Source of the DNA: Cenococcum geophilum 1.58 | Taxonomy: Eukaryota > Ascomycota > Dothideomycetes > Gloniales > Gloniaceae | Length of the DNA stretch: 64,000 bases | NCBI GenBank assembly: GCA_001692895.1 | Contig: KV748207.1 | Location: 310,001-374,000, forward strand | Direction of reading: 5' to 3' | Shown: positions 10,434 to 23,714 of the stretch, in pieces | Numbering within the stretch: position 1 is the first letter of the stretch | Layout: each line of letters starts with the position of its first letter | Made by a program: the position numbers and the translations under genes | Notes under the pieces: model-generated | What the model was told of the DNA's origin: nothing | What the model saw: the letters and a program-made list of their open reading frames with translations, nothing else | Databases searched by the model: none

Positions 10434-10539
10434 TTTAAATCCTTCCTACTCTTTTTTAGAAGGGTAGTCGGCTTTAAGGACCAGATTATTTATTTATATC
10501 TTTTGTTTATAACTACTATTCTCCCTTAAAATCTCGCGA

Positions 10540-12200
10540 CGACCTAAACGGAAACTCTATGGATATCTTATAGAAAGCCGTCGCGCAAAGGTAGGAAGGT
10601 CCCTTTAATAGCAAGAGATTGTGATAATATAACCCTCTGGGCAAGATGGCTAAACGAGCCCTAATACCCAGATGCTCTAGGAGCTTAAAGACTCTTATAC
10701 ACCTACGGTTACCGCTAAGGAAAATATAGACACCCTCTATAACGGTTACAACGCTGCTAAAAAGCAACTAGAACCCCTCTGGCCCTACCTAGGCTAATTA
10801 AAAGATTAAGCGCTAGAGGTAACCCTAAGATCTTCCCCTAAGCTAGAAATGCTAAAGAAATATACTAACGTATCTAACTAGGGACCCAACCAGAACCCTC
10901 CCAGAAGACCACTGGCCTATAATTGGCATAGTAGTGGTGTATAAACTGCTTACAAGCCAAGCGGGCTTACCCCTTTAGGAAATTAAACCTAAATACTAAC
11001 TTAAGACCTAAGGCTTATTGGGAAACCCGCACTAGCTACTGGTATTAATACTACCTCTATAGTAGGAGCTTCTCTAGGCCCAAGTTTAAAAGGTCAAGAG
11101 CCCTATACCAATCTCCTTTAAGACGGATATTAGGAAGCTATCGTAAGGCTCTTAGAAGCTATGCGGGAGGAAGCCACTAATAAATATATTAGAACCCTTT
11201 AAGGGCAAATCTATATCTAGTAGGGTTTAATCTAAGCTAGGCAAATTCTTTTATAACCTAGTTAAGGCTAAGGGCTTCCTAGGGGCTACTTAGTACCTAC
11301 CTAAGGAGGTATAGAAGACTTAGAGAGGCACCTACGCAATAAATAGAAAAAGGATATAGACCGACTGGCTAAGGCCTCTAGTAGTTTAGAACTTCGTTAT
11401 AGACCTAACGCCTAATAGCTGGACGATTGGGTTTGCGAGGTAGATAACTTCTTTAAGATGCTAATAATATAAGATAATACCAAAGAGCGTATACGCTGGA
11501 TTATTAGCAAGATTAAAGACCAATTACTAAACTAGATTGCGCTTAATCAACTTAATAAAGAGCAAATTATAATATAGCTACAGCTACAGACCTTCCTAAA
11601 GGGTTAGACCTAAGATCTATATATTGTATAATATAACAATATAGAATAATTCTGGAATAGTACGCAGCTGGACCGTTAAGACTTCCGCTAGTTTATAAAC
11701 TTTGTAGAAACTTATACTTAACAAATAGATCTAAAGCCCTTTAAAAATAAGGACGGTAGCGTTTATAAGAAGGAGAAGATCGGATTTATCTGGGCTAGAA
11801 TTAAGCTAGCAATTTATAATAAAATAAAGCGCGTAGAAGCCCTACTGCGGATTACCATATATGCGGATTTTAAACGAGCGGTTCTGAATGCTAAGGATGT
11901 AGTAAGGAACTAGACCTCTTCCGGCAGGAAGCTGGGGGGTTACCAGAAGCGTAGGCACTCTAGTAGTAATATAGGGCAGACTTAACCTTTAAAGAAGCCG
12001 TTCTTAAAGAGAACTTTAAAAGGGTTAAAGTTAGGAACCTTAAATAACGGGAAAGACTCCTGGGGTTAACCTAATACCCATCCGGCACCTTTACGGGAAC
12101 ACTCTAAGAAGTTAAGAGAAAACTCTAGAGGTAGATCCCATTAGAAAAATAAGTAGGGTAATAACTGCACTAATAATCCAAAAAAAAAGCCCTAGTCGCG
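10540..12200 (+). pseudogene. Gy-3 gag
   Basis: Degraded reading with the gag capsid-like stretch DDWVCEVDNFFKMLII, KERIRWIISKIKDQLLN, FRQFINFVETYT and KIGFIWARIKLAIYN, then a basic Ser/Lys-rich part (GYQKRRHSSSN). The large number of Gln/Trp-site stops fits RIP. No intact zinc knuckle was recognised. Confidence 0.7.
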
Positions 12201-15200
12201 GACCTTTCCCAGCTATAACTAGGGTAAGATATAGAAAAAGAGACTCTCCGTATTGCTATTAAGCTAGAAATAATACTTCCTATAGGTAAGGTATAATAGT
12301 TCCAAGCACTATATAATAGCGGCGCTGAAATTAATCTTATATAATATAATTTGGTAAAAGAGTATAAACTTATCCTATTATAAAGGTGGTGGAAACCTAT
12401 TATAGGCTTCCTAGATAAGTATTAGATTAAGCTATATAGTGCCTATAAGCTTATAGTATTAGTAGCTGATATATATAACCGCACTAAGGTAGTTAGCCCG
12501 CAACCCTTCTAGGTAGCTAACTTCGTAGGTTATAACCTTATCCTTAGATACCCTTAGCTTGCGGAAGTAAATCCTAAGATACGCTTTAAGACTGGAGCCT
12601 TTAAATAGTGGAATAATAAAGATTTAAAAGGGCGTATATTACTAATAAGCCTAAAGGATATCCTAGAGAATGTAGCCCTAGGTAAAATAGTATACACTCT
12701 ATACCTAAAGGAGTATTAGATCTAACCCCTATTTAATAGCAAGATGGGTATAAAGCCTAGTATAGGTAATAACCCCTTTATAACGGAAACCCTATAGGGA
12801 ACTGCTAGATAGGTCGCGGAGACATTGTAGGGAGGCGGCGATCTTAAGGATCTTATAAGATACTTTAACCGCTACGGGTTACTCTGGCTTAAGCAATATA
12901 TAGAGAGTATACTACGGCACCTTAAACGCTGCGTTAAGGAGTTCCTTACCCTCTATTAGCTACCGTATAAAACGGTTTAATATACGGTGGCAACTATATA
13001 TAAGCAACTACTATAGCGCACGACGCTGCCTGTAAGTATCCTAAGGGAGCTCTGGGATCTACTTAACGATAATATAGAGGATAAACGCGACCCCGATTTA
13101 TTAAATATTCTAGTAGGCCTAAGGGACTTACTAAGGGTATTTTTAGGTAGGAGAGCTAAAGTCCTACCGTAGAACTTGGAGTATAATTATATAATTAATC
13201 TAAAAGAAGGTAAGTAACCACCAAACCTTCCTATCTATAACCTCTTGCGTAAAGAGCTTAAGATTCTATGGGAGTACCTTAATGGCTTATTGGAAAAGGG
13301 ATGGATCCGGCCTAATAAGTTGCCGTTAGGCACGCTAATCCTCTTTATCCTAAAACTAGATAGAACTATAAGGCTATATATAGACTATTATAGTCTTAAT
13401 AAGATTATAATTAAGAACTGTTACCTACTATTACTAGTTAGTAAAATGCTGGATTAACTATCTAGGGCGAAGATCTTTATAAAGTTGGATCTATAAGACG
13501 CCTATTATAGGCTCCGTATTAAAGAAGGGGATAAGTAAAAGACCGCGTTTAAGACCTAATACGGCTACTTTAAGTATCTGGTAATGCCTTTTAGGCTAGC
13601 TAATACGCCTATAATATTCTAATTATATATTTACAGAGCCTTAGGGGGACTAGTTAACCGCATATATATTATTTATTTAGATAACATCTTAATCTACTTA
13701 GAAGATAAGGATTAATATAAGCAATACGTCTGCGAAGTGCTAGAACGTTTAGATAATTAGGGCCTTTACGCTAAGGCGTTAAAGTATATCTTTAATACCA
13801 AGTAGGTTAATTTCCTGGGGTATATTATAATGCCTATAGGTGTAGTTATAGACCTAGTAAGGGTATAGATAATCTAGGAGTAGCCAGAGCTAGAGAGCTA
13901 CTAGGATGTTTAGGCTTTGCCAATTTCTATAGGCGCTTTATCTATAACTACTTGGATATCGCCTGATACCTATCTAACTATATTATAGAAGCTTCCTAAG
14001 ACCTAACCTAAGGAGCAAAAAGCTTAAAGGCGGTAAGAAAGAAAACTAAAAAGGGACTTACTAAATAGTATAAGCCATGGTTATAGCTTAGAAAGGTTTA
14101 AAAGGCCTTCTAAAAACTTTATATAAAGTTTATAGAAGCTCTATTACTGCGGTATTTTAACCTAGATTAGCCATTAATAATGATTACTAATGTATTAAAT
14201 TTTGCCCTTACTAGTATCCTACTATAACCTAATAGGCATCCAGACGCTACCTAGCTCCATTAGAGACTAGTAGCATTTTATAGCAGAAAATTCCAGGGAC
14301 CTAAAGTTAGGTATTATCCCATGCGCCGTCAAGGTGCTCCTTTTATTGTGGCCCGTGCGCGAACACCAAAACATCAACACGCGTCTCTCTATAGCTTCTT
14401 ATCGTGATTAAACCACCACAATGGGCTGCAAACGTTCTTCTAATGATGCAGACCTTGTTTAACCTAGAGTCGAATTATATATTAAATTTAAGCTTTATTA
14501 CTATAATATTGGGTTATAATTAATTAATTAAATCTACAACTTTATTTTGCCAAGACTTAATTAAATCTAGAGCCTCTGGTTGGCTCAGGAAAAGGAGCAC
14601 CTTTTGTGACGGCGCATGGGATACCCACGATAAGGAACTACTAGCTATAGTTAACTGCTTTAAATAGTGGCGACACTACCTTAAGCATACGAGCTATACC
14701 ACTTATATACTTTTAGATTACTATAATCTACGCTACTTTATAACTATAAAGGAGCTTATACCTTAATAAGCTAGATAGGTAGAGGAGCTTATATAATTTA
14801 ATTTTAAGATTGAATACAAGCTAGGGGAAAACAACCCTGCTAATAAACCGTTACGACGGCTAGACTATACTAAAGGCTTTAAAACGGGAGAAGGAAAACA
14901 GATAATAAATATCTTACTCCCTATATTATAGAATAAGCTTTGGGTGTAGAATACTTAAGTACCCATAGCTCTATATACTAAGTCTTAAGTAGTGCAAGCC
15001 CTATTAGTTTCTACTAACGTTCTGGCTGGTACCCGGTCCGTTGCCGATAAGGGTCTAAATATACCTAGACAGGACGTCCCTAATACATTCTTGGAACCTA
15101 GTGATACACTATCTCTAATTACTAAGCTATCCCCTTAAATAAATAGCGAAGCCATAGAGCAATTGGAACTTGGAGCCCTATAATAACTAAAGGACTTTAA

Positions 15201-16830
15201 CCTTATAGCGGCCTTCCTAATATACGCGTATTAAAGAGTTATAAGATCTATAGTACTATCTAGTCTTATACTTAGAGTAGTATAGGACGAAATAGCTTTT
15301 ACTTAGAAACCATCTAAAGGGTTAATAGATCTTATTTATGAGGTGCAATAGAGGGACGCTTCCTATACCATTCTTAATATAGAAGTAGACCGGAAACGTA
15401 ACGGAAAGGAAGCTGCTAGGCGCCACTATTAGGAACTAGACCCGATAGGCCTATTATATAAAGGTAGCAAGGTTTAGGTGCTATAAGAAGTAAATCTACA
15501 ATAGAAGATTCTTATAAAGAATTACGATAATCCTCTAGGCGGCCACTATAGTTAAGCAAAAATAGTGGAATTACTTTAGCGCAAATACTATTGGCTAAGG
15601 CTTAATTAGGAAGCAAAGGAGTACATTAGCTATTGCGAGAAGTGTTAAGTATATAAGATCCGCAGGTACAAGCCATGGGGTCTATTTAAATTAGTTCCCC
15701 CTGCTAGTGAGCTATAGTAATATTACGCCATAGACTTTATTACGGATCTCCCGCTATCTAAAGATGGCTAAGAACAAATATACAATTTGGTTCTTATACT
15801 TATTAATAGGTTTTTAAAGTACGTCTAATACCTTCCCGTTAATAAGATAATTAACGCACAAGAGCTCGCCAACCTAATTAAGGAGAAATGCTTTCTTAAA
15901 GTAGATTAGCTATACTCTATTATTACTAATAGGGGCAGCGTCTTTATAAGCTAATACTAGTTAGACCTATGCTTCTATTTAAAGATAGACTACTAGTATA
16001 ATACGGCTTTATACCTATAGACGGATGGGTAAACGAAACACTAGAACTAGGAACTGGAGTCTTACCTATGGATATATTTAAACTACTAGCAAGACAACTA
16101 GTGCGAGCTACTTCCGTATATAGAGTATGCTTATAATTTAAAGTAATATATATTATATAAGTATGCACCAATCCAGATTACCTATAGCGTTTAACTATTT
16201 AGGTTTAATAGTATACCTAATAATTACTGGCTAAGGCCGTATAATTAGTTATGGGATCCTACTGGGAAGTTAAAGGACATCCATTGGAGAGTATAAGGAT
16301 ATCTCTAAGAATGGGAGAAGTAATAGAAGTATGCGAAGCAGAGCCTACAAGATGCCCAAGAGTAGTAGAGACTTTGGTATAACCGTAAGCACTAGGATAA
16401 GCATTTCGGAGTAGGCGATAAGGTTCTATTATGTTTAACAAATATTAAGACCTATCGACTATTAAAGAAGCTTAATATAAGATACCTAGGTCCCTTCTAA
16501 GTTAAGGAACGAATTAGCAAGCTAGCCTATTGTCTTTAGCTACCCTTATCTATGGCCTATATGTATCTAATGTTTTATATAAACCTACTGGAGCTATAGT
16601 ATAGACTACTACCGGAAAAGAACTTCCGCCTAGGCCTAATTAAACACCCTAAGGTGGTAGGCGAGCGGTACGAGGTTAAAGCTATACTACGCCATAAGTC
16701 TGTTAAGAATAAGCTTTAATTTAAAGTTAAATAGCTAGGCTAGCCCGCTAAGGACTCTATATAGAAACTAGAGGATTACCTTAATTATTATAAAGATATT
16801 CTAAAAGAATATTAGGACTAAGGTCTATAA
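12200..16830 (+). pseudogene. Gy-3 pol (protease, RT, RNase H, integrase, chromodomain)
   Basis: In order: protease with NSGAEINLI (DSGA-type site) near 12310. RT from about 13240 (LLEKGWIRPNKLPLGTLILF, LYIDYYSLNKI, KLDL.DAYYRLRIKEGDK) with YLDN in place of the catalytic YLDD near 13680. RNase H to about 14800, split by the MITE. Integrase from about 15480 with CHYS..KIVELL, KYYWLRLN and YCEKC zinc-binding residues, then AIDFITDLPLSKDG. Chromodomain-like end near 16670-16800 (YEVKAILRHKSVKNKL, EDYLNYYKDILKEY). The altered YLDN and the many stops make it inactive. Confidence 0.85.
14315..14622. mobile_element. MITE-like non-autonomous DNA element (~0.3 kb)
   Basis: Ends are inverted repeats of about 30 bp (ATCCCATGCGCCGTC near 14316, its complement ending at 14622, with AGGTGCTCCTTTT inside), one side carrying a 4-nt gap. 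TA lies at both edges. The interior is AT-rich with no coding potential. It interrupts the Gy-3 RNase H between GPKVRY and THDKELLAI. The ends keep GC-rich, CpG-containing sequence, so it looks younger than, or less mutated than, its host. Confidence 0.8.
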
Positions 16831-19195
16831 TCTATAAGTCGTAGAAAGCGCTCTAATACTATGGTGTTATTACAACCTATAAAGAAAGCTTGTAAAAAGA
16901 GTAAATAGGTTAAATCGGATATAGAACGGACAGGCTCCGGAAACTATAGGGATAGGGCTACGGCCTAAGGCAGGATAGGTCCTTAGCCTTTTCATATATA
17001 TAGTATAGAGTTGATAGGGTATTTTGCTAGAATTGTATTCCTATTTATTAATCTATACTAGGAATATTATTTCTAGGACTTCTAAGCCCTTTTTAAAAGC
17101 CTTATAAGGCCTTCCTAAGCACCTAATTAAGGTCCTTAATTGCTACTATGTATAAAAACGAATCCTAAAAGTCTAAACCACAAATGCCTAATCTGAAAAG
17201 CCACTACGCCGCATTATTATTAGGAGTAGGATTAGTGTCCATTGGGCCACTAAGTAATGGCTGACGAGAATGGGATCTAGATGCCTTAGTAGGTATATAA
17301 ATAGGCATGAAAACAGGGGTAGGATAATGAGGTATAGCTAGAGCAGAGACTCTTAAACGCTTAATACTAATATTAGGTCCAAACCAATACTAACAAAGCT
17401 CTTAGGGAGTAAGCTTATAGTTAATAAAGATATACTTAAGCCCAGAATAAATAGAGATGTTAGCTGGCTAGTACAGTCCAGAACCACCAAGACCTTACTA
17501 TAGCAACTATTAGTTACCTATCCGCTAGGTACCCAAAGGGTAACCTACCTAATACTACATCATGTTATACTCTTTTGAAACTTAACGCGTATACGCGAAC
17601 TCCTTCCTATAGTAGACAGCGACCTTCTTCTTATTACCCCTATCCCGCACCCTATCCTTAGTATACTAACCTTACTTTTATATTAGGCGTTACTAGCTAG
17701 CTTGCTAAGAATTATAGGCGGTGTAGATAGCTATAGTATAGTCTTAAATACGACTAAGACGTTTAGTATTGGCGCTAGAATAAGACAAAGCCCGGGCAAT
17801 ATAGTAGTTAAGGACATTAAAGGATTGTCGCCACTTAGGCCCAGGCTATTAAAGCTTAAAGTTAGTAATGGAAATCTATTAAGAATAGAAAAACTCACCT
17901 TAATGTAACTGCCGCTTTTAGTACGTATGCATTAATTACAAGGACTAAAGGTATTAGATCTAACGCAGTACGTCTTATTATAAGCCTCCATAATCCTATT
18001 ATTAGATTTCTGGTTTTTTAAAGACGTGCAGGCAAAATTATTTAGGTAGGACTAGCACCAGTTACGGGTTAGCGGAGGTTAGGGTTCTATATATAAAGGC
18101 AGGGCTAGGATACGCTATGGAATTTACTTAGAAGAGCAGTTAGTAGGAGAATAAAGAGGTATATTAAATTAATAATAAAAAAGATGAAAATCTTAATAAT
18201 ATATTAAAGATACGTCTAAATTGGACAAAGGTTAATAATGGGAAGTAAGGTATTAAGGAAAAGGATTAAGCTTAATAAGCAAAGTGTCTTTATACTTTAC
18301 CATCTAATACCCTTTTAGCGAATAGCCGCAACCTTGCCAATATAACTCCGTTACAATAGCGTTATTTAGAAGGAAGGAAACACGCGTATAAGTTATTTAA
18401 CCATCACTTCCTTATAAAAACTAACTACGCGGCTAGGGGAAGGCAATTAAGACGTTAAATTAAAGACGTATATAGGTTAAATTAGACCTAAAATAATACT
18501 ATAGTATTAAAGAACAATGTTATAGACGTTCTTGACAATCGCATAATAGCTACAATTACTATCGCGAAATGTCCCTAATTGCTAGGTAGTAGAGCTACGC
18601 CAAATATACAGTATAGGACTACTAGATTTAAAAGTATATACACCAAATCTTAAGAGATAAGTCTCTTTAACTAACTAATTAATACCTTAACCGTATTTAA
18701 TAGCCTAAGGGCAAATACGGGAGCAACGCGTTAGTGACGCAGAGGATTATAAGAAAAGGATTATAAGAAAGAATTATAGACTACATCTTAGCAGTTAAAG
18801 ACGACGGTAAGCTAAGGCTCTATATATTAAATCCCATACCAAAAGGTTCTACGGAACTATACTGGAATACTAAATTGCCTATAATACTTGTAATTAATTA
18901 CAAACCGGTATAAAGGCTTAGAAGTAGAGTTATATAAAAATCCCTATGTTAGCCTAGGTAGTCACCAGCATGCTTCTAGTAGGCTTCTAATAGGTCTCCT
19001 AGCAATCCTCACGTCTTTTCTCTAATTATGTTTTTTCCTTATTAAGGTTTTTTAGGAGTTTAAAGCAGGGGTTAGATAGATAGATAATATATAGTGGCAT
19101 ACCAATACCTCTCTAATATCTCTCCGAACCTCTTTTAGAACGAGCCCTTATAATCTCCCTACCGTAAGGTAACGGCGATCGGGGGCTGACCGTAG
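16831..19195 (+). other. Gy-3 extra 3' region with an unidentified ORF relic (about 17370-18165)
   Basis: Downstream of the chromodomain one plus-strand frame can be followed for about 265 codons with a dozen or so stops, nearly all readable as former Gln/Trp codons. Readable stretches include LIVNKDILKPRINRDVSWLV, LPIVDSDLLLITPIPHPILS, IIGGVDSYSIVLNTTKTFSI and GRARIRYGIYLEEQL. I do not recognise the family. It may be a third ORF of the retrotransposon or captured sequence. The rest (18165-19195) shows only short readable patches such as ILAVKDDGKLRLYILNPIP near 18785. Confidence 0.45.
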
Positions 19196-19212
19196 GAAGG
19201 GAGGGGGGGCAA

Positions 19213-19427
19213 TATAAGGGATATTATTACGGACACCTCGGGTTGCCCTTAGGATAACCCCCAAACGCCCCTTAGATGGTCACCAGTTACGTGCTAGAGG
19301 CACGTGCCCGTAGTATATAGTCTCCACAATCCCAGAGGCCTTACCTCCTTAAGGATTCATCTCTTTTACCAATTTATCCTGTTCTAATTGTGTCCTTATA
19401 GCCCCCTGTCTACAAGATCCCCTTATA
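19213..19427 (+). repeat. Gy-3 3' LTR (215 bp)
   Basis: Same length as the 5' LTR and nearly the same sequence, differing mostly by C/T and G/A. Preceded directly by a polypurine tract. Confidence 0.92.
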
Positions 19428-19432
19428 ATTTA

Positions 19433-21583
19433 AGAGTTAAGGTGCTCTAGTTATAGTAGCGCTTAGGTCTATAATAAGATCTTTACGGCTATCTAGTTAT
19501 TTATATCCTATTTACGCCTTATAAGAGTGTCTGTACAGTTAGTGGCGCCTAGCCTATATATAATTAGGAAGTTAAACTAAGATAGGGTGTTCGCCTAGCG
19601 CGCCTATTAGGCTATAAGGGCCTTTATTATTATAAAATATTCTAAGGCCTTATAATTGGAAACTACCTAAATAGACTTAGGGGTGCCTTCTAGTTAGGCT
19701 CGCTAGTGCTAAAAGCTAGAGATAATAGCCGGTATTTCTTTGTCGTAAATTAGGTAGTTTAGCTTAATATTTACTATAGTCTTTAAATAGTAAGCAATAG
19801 GGTGCTATTCTCCGTTTATTTACTTTTAGGAGTAAACGCCAGCTATAATACTATCTAAGGCATCGGTTTTTAGCATTAAGGGCTATTCTAGGTTAAAGTG
19901 GGCGAGTAAGGGAGTAGAGACCAGTCGTTTCTTAAACTTGTTAAAGGCCTGCCTATATACGGTATTAAAGTGAAAGGGCCGGTCTTTATAGGTAAGTAGG
20001 CTTAGTAGCCAGGCAATTCTACTATAGTTCTTAATAAAGCGTTGGTAGAAGTTATAGAACCCTAAGAATAACTATACCCCCTTTACGGTCCTTGGGGGTA
20101 CCTATTAGTTAATTACAGCCGTCTTTTCTAGGTCTGCTTTAATCCCGTTTATACTAATAATAAACCCTAGGTACTTTATATACTTAACACTAAATTCTAA
20201 CTTCTTAATATTAGCTTAGAGGCTAGCTTCCTAAAGCCGTTATAGGACTTTATAGATATACTCTTTATATTCTAGTTTATTTTTAAAGTAGATTATAATA
20301 TTATCTAGGTATACTATATAGAAGTTATTAAGGTAGTTAAATAGTACGTTATTTATATATTGTTGGTAGGTGGCCGGTCCGTTAGTTAGTCTAAAAGGCA
20401 ATATTTTATATTTATACGTTCCGTAACGGGTTTAAAATATAGTAAGGTTTTCTAATTTAGGGTCTATCCTAATCTGGTAAAAAGCCTAGCGGATATTAAG
20501 CTTTGTAAAGATCTTAGCTTTACTTATTTGGGCTAAAGTCTTATTAAGTAAAGGCAGTGGGTAGCGGTCTTTAAGGGTTAAATTATTAAGCTTATGGTAG
20601 TCGATATAGAAACAAAGTCCTTTATTTAGCTTTTTGGTAAAGAGAATGGGTAAATTAAAAGGGGCTTAACTAGGCTTAATAAAGCCCTTATCTAGGTTAT
20701 TAATAAGATACTACTTTATAGCCTATAATTCGGCAGTAGATTGCTATTAAAGGGGGCTATAGCTAAGGGTAACTATCTTATCCGGCTTAATTTTAATCTT
20801 ATAGTTATACGGTTAGTAAGGCGGGAGTATATTAAACGCTACTTTAAAGAAGGTATCTTTAAATTTCTAGTATTAACGGGGCAGTTTCTGTTCTACTAGC
20901 TCCTTATCTATAAGCTTACCTTTCTTTTAGGCTAGGGCTTCTTTCTCTTTAACTATTTAATTAATTTCGTATAAGCTAGTTATAAAGGCAACGGTATTAG
21001 GCTAAACTAGGCTTTAGTAGAATCCTATAGCGCTAATATAGCAAATATCGACTAGCGGGAGGTCTGTAGGTTTCTTTACGGATATTTATTAGGCCGTATT
21101 TTACGGTATAGAGTTTATAGTCTTCCTTAGCTTACATTTTATTTTCCGTAAGTTGTCCTTTTAGTTTATTAGTTCAGTATATTGTCTAATATCCCTAGCC
21201 TTTTTTGTAGCTATATAGGGCCTAAGTTCTCTATTAGGGACTTAGCTAGGCCACTACTAACTTCCTAAGTCTTTAGTGCGGGTAGTATAACATAGGCAGT
21301 TTAGGGGCGACGTAGTATACAGATCTGTTACGGATTAAGCTGTATATCCTTCTTAAAAGCCTAGTCCCTATACGTCGCATCGGCCTAGTAAACAGTGTTT
21401 ATTTACGGCCGTATAAGGTTTTCTATTATAATATTAATCTCTTTTATAAAGGAAGGCGTTAGGGGCATAGTTTTAGGCTAGATAAGCTGCTTATTCTATA
21501 TATTAAGCTATAAGCCTAAATAGGCTAGCTATTTTCTCCCTAAGATTATATTATAACTTCTAAGGTCCGTAATAAGGAAGGGG
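19433..21583 (-). pseudogene. Gy-2 reverse transcriptase and RNase H region
   Basis: On the minus strand the segment downstream of the protease reads FLITDLRSYNIILGRK and LIQPKTMPLTPSFIKEI. The RT then shows LFTKKLNKGLCFYIDYHKLN near 20630 and a YLDN-type active-site motif near 20315. The RNase H relic extends down to the Gy-3 target site. The frame from the protease (25327) joins this segment exactly when the poly(A)-tailed insertion and one TSD copy are removed. Confidence 0.8.
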
Positions 21584-22189
21584 CCCGCGAAGCCCTACTA
21601 TACGCGTCTACGTCGCCGCGGGTGGAAACATTATCAGGAAATCGTTCCTTTTAATGGCCAAGTGTAGAGGCGATGGTAGAGAGCCGTCGCAGCGCGTGCA
21701 GCGCGCTGTCGCTACGGTTCTGTGGTGTTGAGCTCGCGACGCGTACGCATCGCCCTCAACAACACTAGGAGCCTTACTGCCTCCGCTTAAGGCTCCTGCT
21801 ATACCACCTAGGGAGGCCTATTAAGGGAAACTAAGATACGAAAACCACCCAATATACAACTACCTGGCTCGTAGCTAGGCCCAAAACTAGCCTTATTATA
21901 GCTAGTCGACATAGACGCGTCCTAGTTATATAACAGGACACCCTTAGGCTTGCACTAGCTCTAAGATCACAAAGGGATACGGCGAGGGCATAGGGAACCT
22001 CTTTTTATAAGAACTTATTAAGGTTAACGCGTCGCAGATACCTCATACAAAACTTATTAAGGCCCTAAGGCCACCGCAAAGAACTTGTTAAGGCCCTACC
22101 TAGAGAACTCATTAAGGCCCCCCTACTAGGGCCTATCTGGTATCCGACACCCAGGTGACTTAGAAGAGGGTCTTAATAGGCATAGTGCG

Positions 22190-22500
22190 CGCGACCTGGA
22201 CAGAGACGCGACAGCGACGCGACAGCGACGCGACAGCAACGCGACAGCGACGCAATAGCGACGCGACGGCGACCAGACGGCTCAACGAGGTAGAAACACG
22301 GGCAAAGCTCTAGGTAGCGGAAACACAGGCCAGCTTCGACGGCCCTATAGCGTTCAACCTACGGTCGCAGGTAACTTATAGGAGGGTCTTAATAGGCGTA
22401 GTGCACGCAACCTAACGCACATATATATAAGGCGACTTATAGGAGGGTCTTAATAGGCGTGGTGCACACAACCTAATACACATATATGGGGGAGGCTGTA
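22190..22500 (+). repeat. Short tandem and direct repeats inside the poly(A)-tailed insertion
   Basis: A GC-rich array of GCGACGCGACA-type units (22200-22270) is followed by two direct copies of a ~62-bp unit (GGCGACTTATAGGAGGGTCT at about 22370 and 22431). A diverged third copy lies near 22155. Copies differ mostly by C/T and G/A. Confidence 0.75.
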
Positions 22501-23424
22501 GGGGAAATACAGGCCAGTTAGACGAGGTTGCGATAGTTAGAGACACAGGCTAGCTTATAAGAAGGGGGGATATAAGCTTAGTTAGTAGGAGAGGGGGGAG
22601 CAGGTCGCCCGGCACGGGACCCGTTCTATAGCCCCCTCCTACAAGACACAGTCGGCCTATTATAAGGAGACTTTTATAGGCAACGCGAAACGGGAACTAG
22701 CAGTAGTATAGGGTGTAGCGCCCCTATACTACTACAGCCTCCTATAGGGCGTAGTGCGTAGTAGCTACTGCTAGCTTTAGGGACCTTACCCCTTAGCTAG
22801 GCTCTAACCCCTAGTGCACCTAGTAGGCAGGTAGGATTACGTCCTAGCCGGAGAGACTATTACATAGCTTAAGAGAACAAATGCGCGTATTAGTATACCA
22901 ATAGATAGGACTGCTCGCTAGGGCAATATACTAGTAAAATACGCTTAAGAAGCAAACAGGAGTTACTTAGGCAGGGAAGGCTTTTTAGCTAGGCCTTAAC
23001 CGTAGAAGGTACCTAAGGCTTCCACATTGCAGAATACAGCTATAACGCCCTTATAAGATTACGTCAGTAGGCGCGTAAGACGGGAGTTGCGACCCCTGTA
23101 AATGGCAGCTTAAGCCCATACCGGCGAAAACAATAACAAGAGGCGTGAAACTAGAGGCTATAGAAGGCTCCTAAGCCATACGAAAGCGTACTAACTCTAG
23201 GAGGAGACTCTTATATAAACTACTAGGGGGCAGACTAGTACTTAGGTTAATCCTATTATAAGATACCTAAGAGAACTAGTGAAATTCCCCGTATTATTAG
23301 TAGTAGCAGCCAACTGCTTGTAGAAAGCCCTAAGCCCTAGGGCTTAGTAAGGGAAAGCTACTCAAAAACTAAGGTAGAGGCCTGGATAAGCAGGCATGTC
23401 GAACTCTACTATATAACTACCTGT

Positions 23425-23660
23425 CCGTCGTCGTCTCCCCCTTCGCTCCTCCGTCGTCGTCTCCCCCTTCGCTCCTCCGTCGTCGTCTCCCCCTTCCGTC
23501 GTCATCTCCCCCTTCGCTCCTCCGTCGTCGTCTCCCCCTTCGCTCCTCGTCGTCGTCTCCCCTTCGCTCCCTCTCGTCGTCCTCCCCTTCGCTCCTCCGT
23601 CGTCGTCTCCCCCTTCGCTCCTCCGTCGTCGTCTCCCCTTCGCTCCTCCGTCGTCGTCGC
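23425..23660 (+). repeat. ~26-bp minisatellite, about nine units
   Basis: Unit CTCCGTCGTCGTCTCCCCCT plus TCGC, slightly variable in length, strongly strand-biased for C and T. It is part of the poly(A)-tailed insertion. Confidence 0.9.
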
Positions 23661-23714
23661 TATGGCGCCGCAGGCTATATAGCCCCTAAGGACACGTCAC
23701 CGGACGCAACCTCT

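Larger units (their letters stand above)
10219..19427 (+). mobile_element. Gy-3: large Ty3/gypsy chromovirus with an extra 3' region
   Basis: Two 215-bp LTRs (10219-10433, 19213-19427) are flanked by a perfect ATTTA duplication (10214-10218, 19428-19432). Plus-strand gag-pol relics run 10540-16830. A further 2.3 kb follows before the polypurine tract GGAAGGGAGGGGGGG (19196-19210). A MITE (14315-14622) interrupts the RNase H region. At 9.2 kb it is about 3 kb longer than the other gypsy elements here. It was inserted into the pol gene of Gy-2 in the opposite orientation. Confidence 0.9.

Noticed and set aside
15944..16441. Minus-strand open frames within Gy-3
   Set aside because: Antisense to the integrase region of Gy-3, which is readable on the plus strand.
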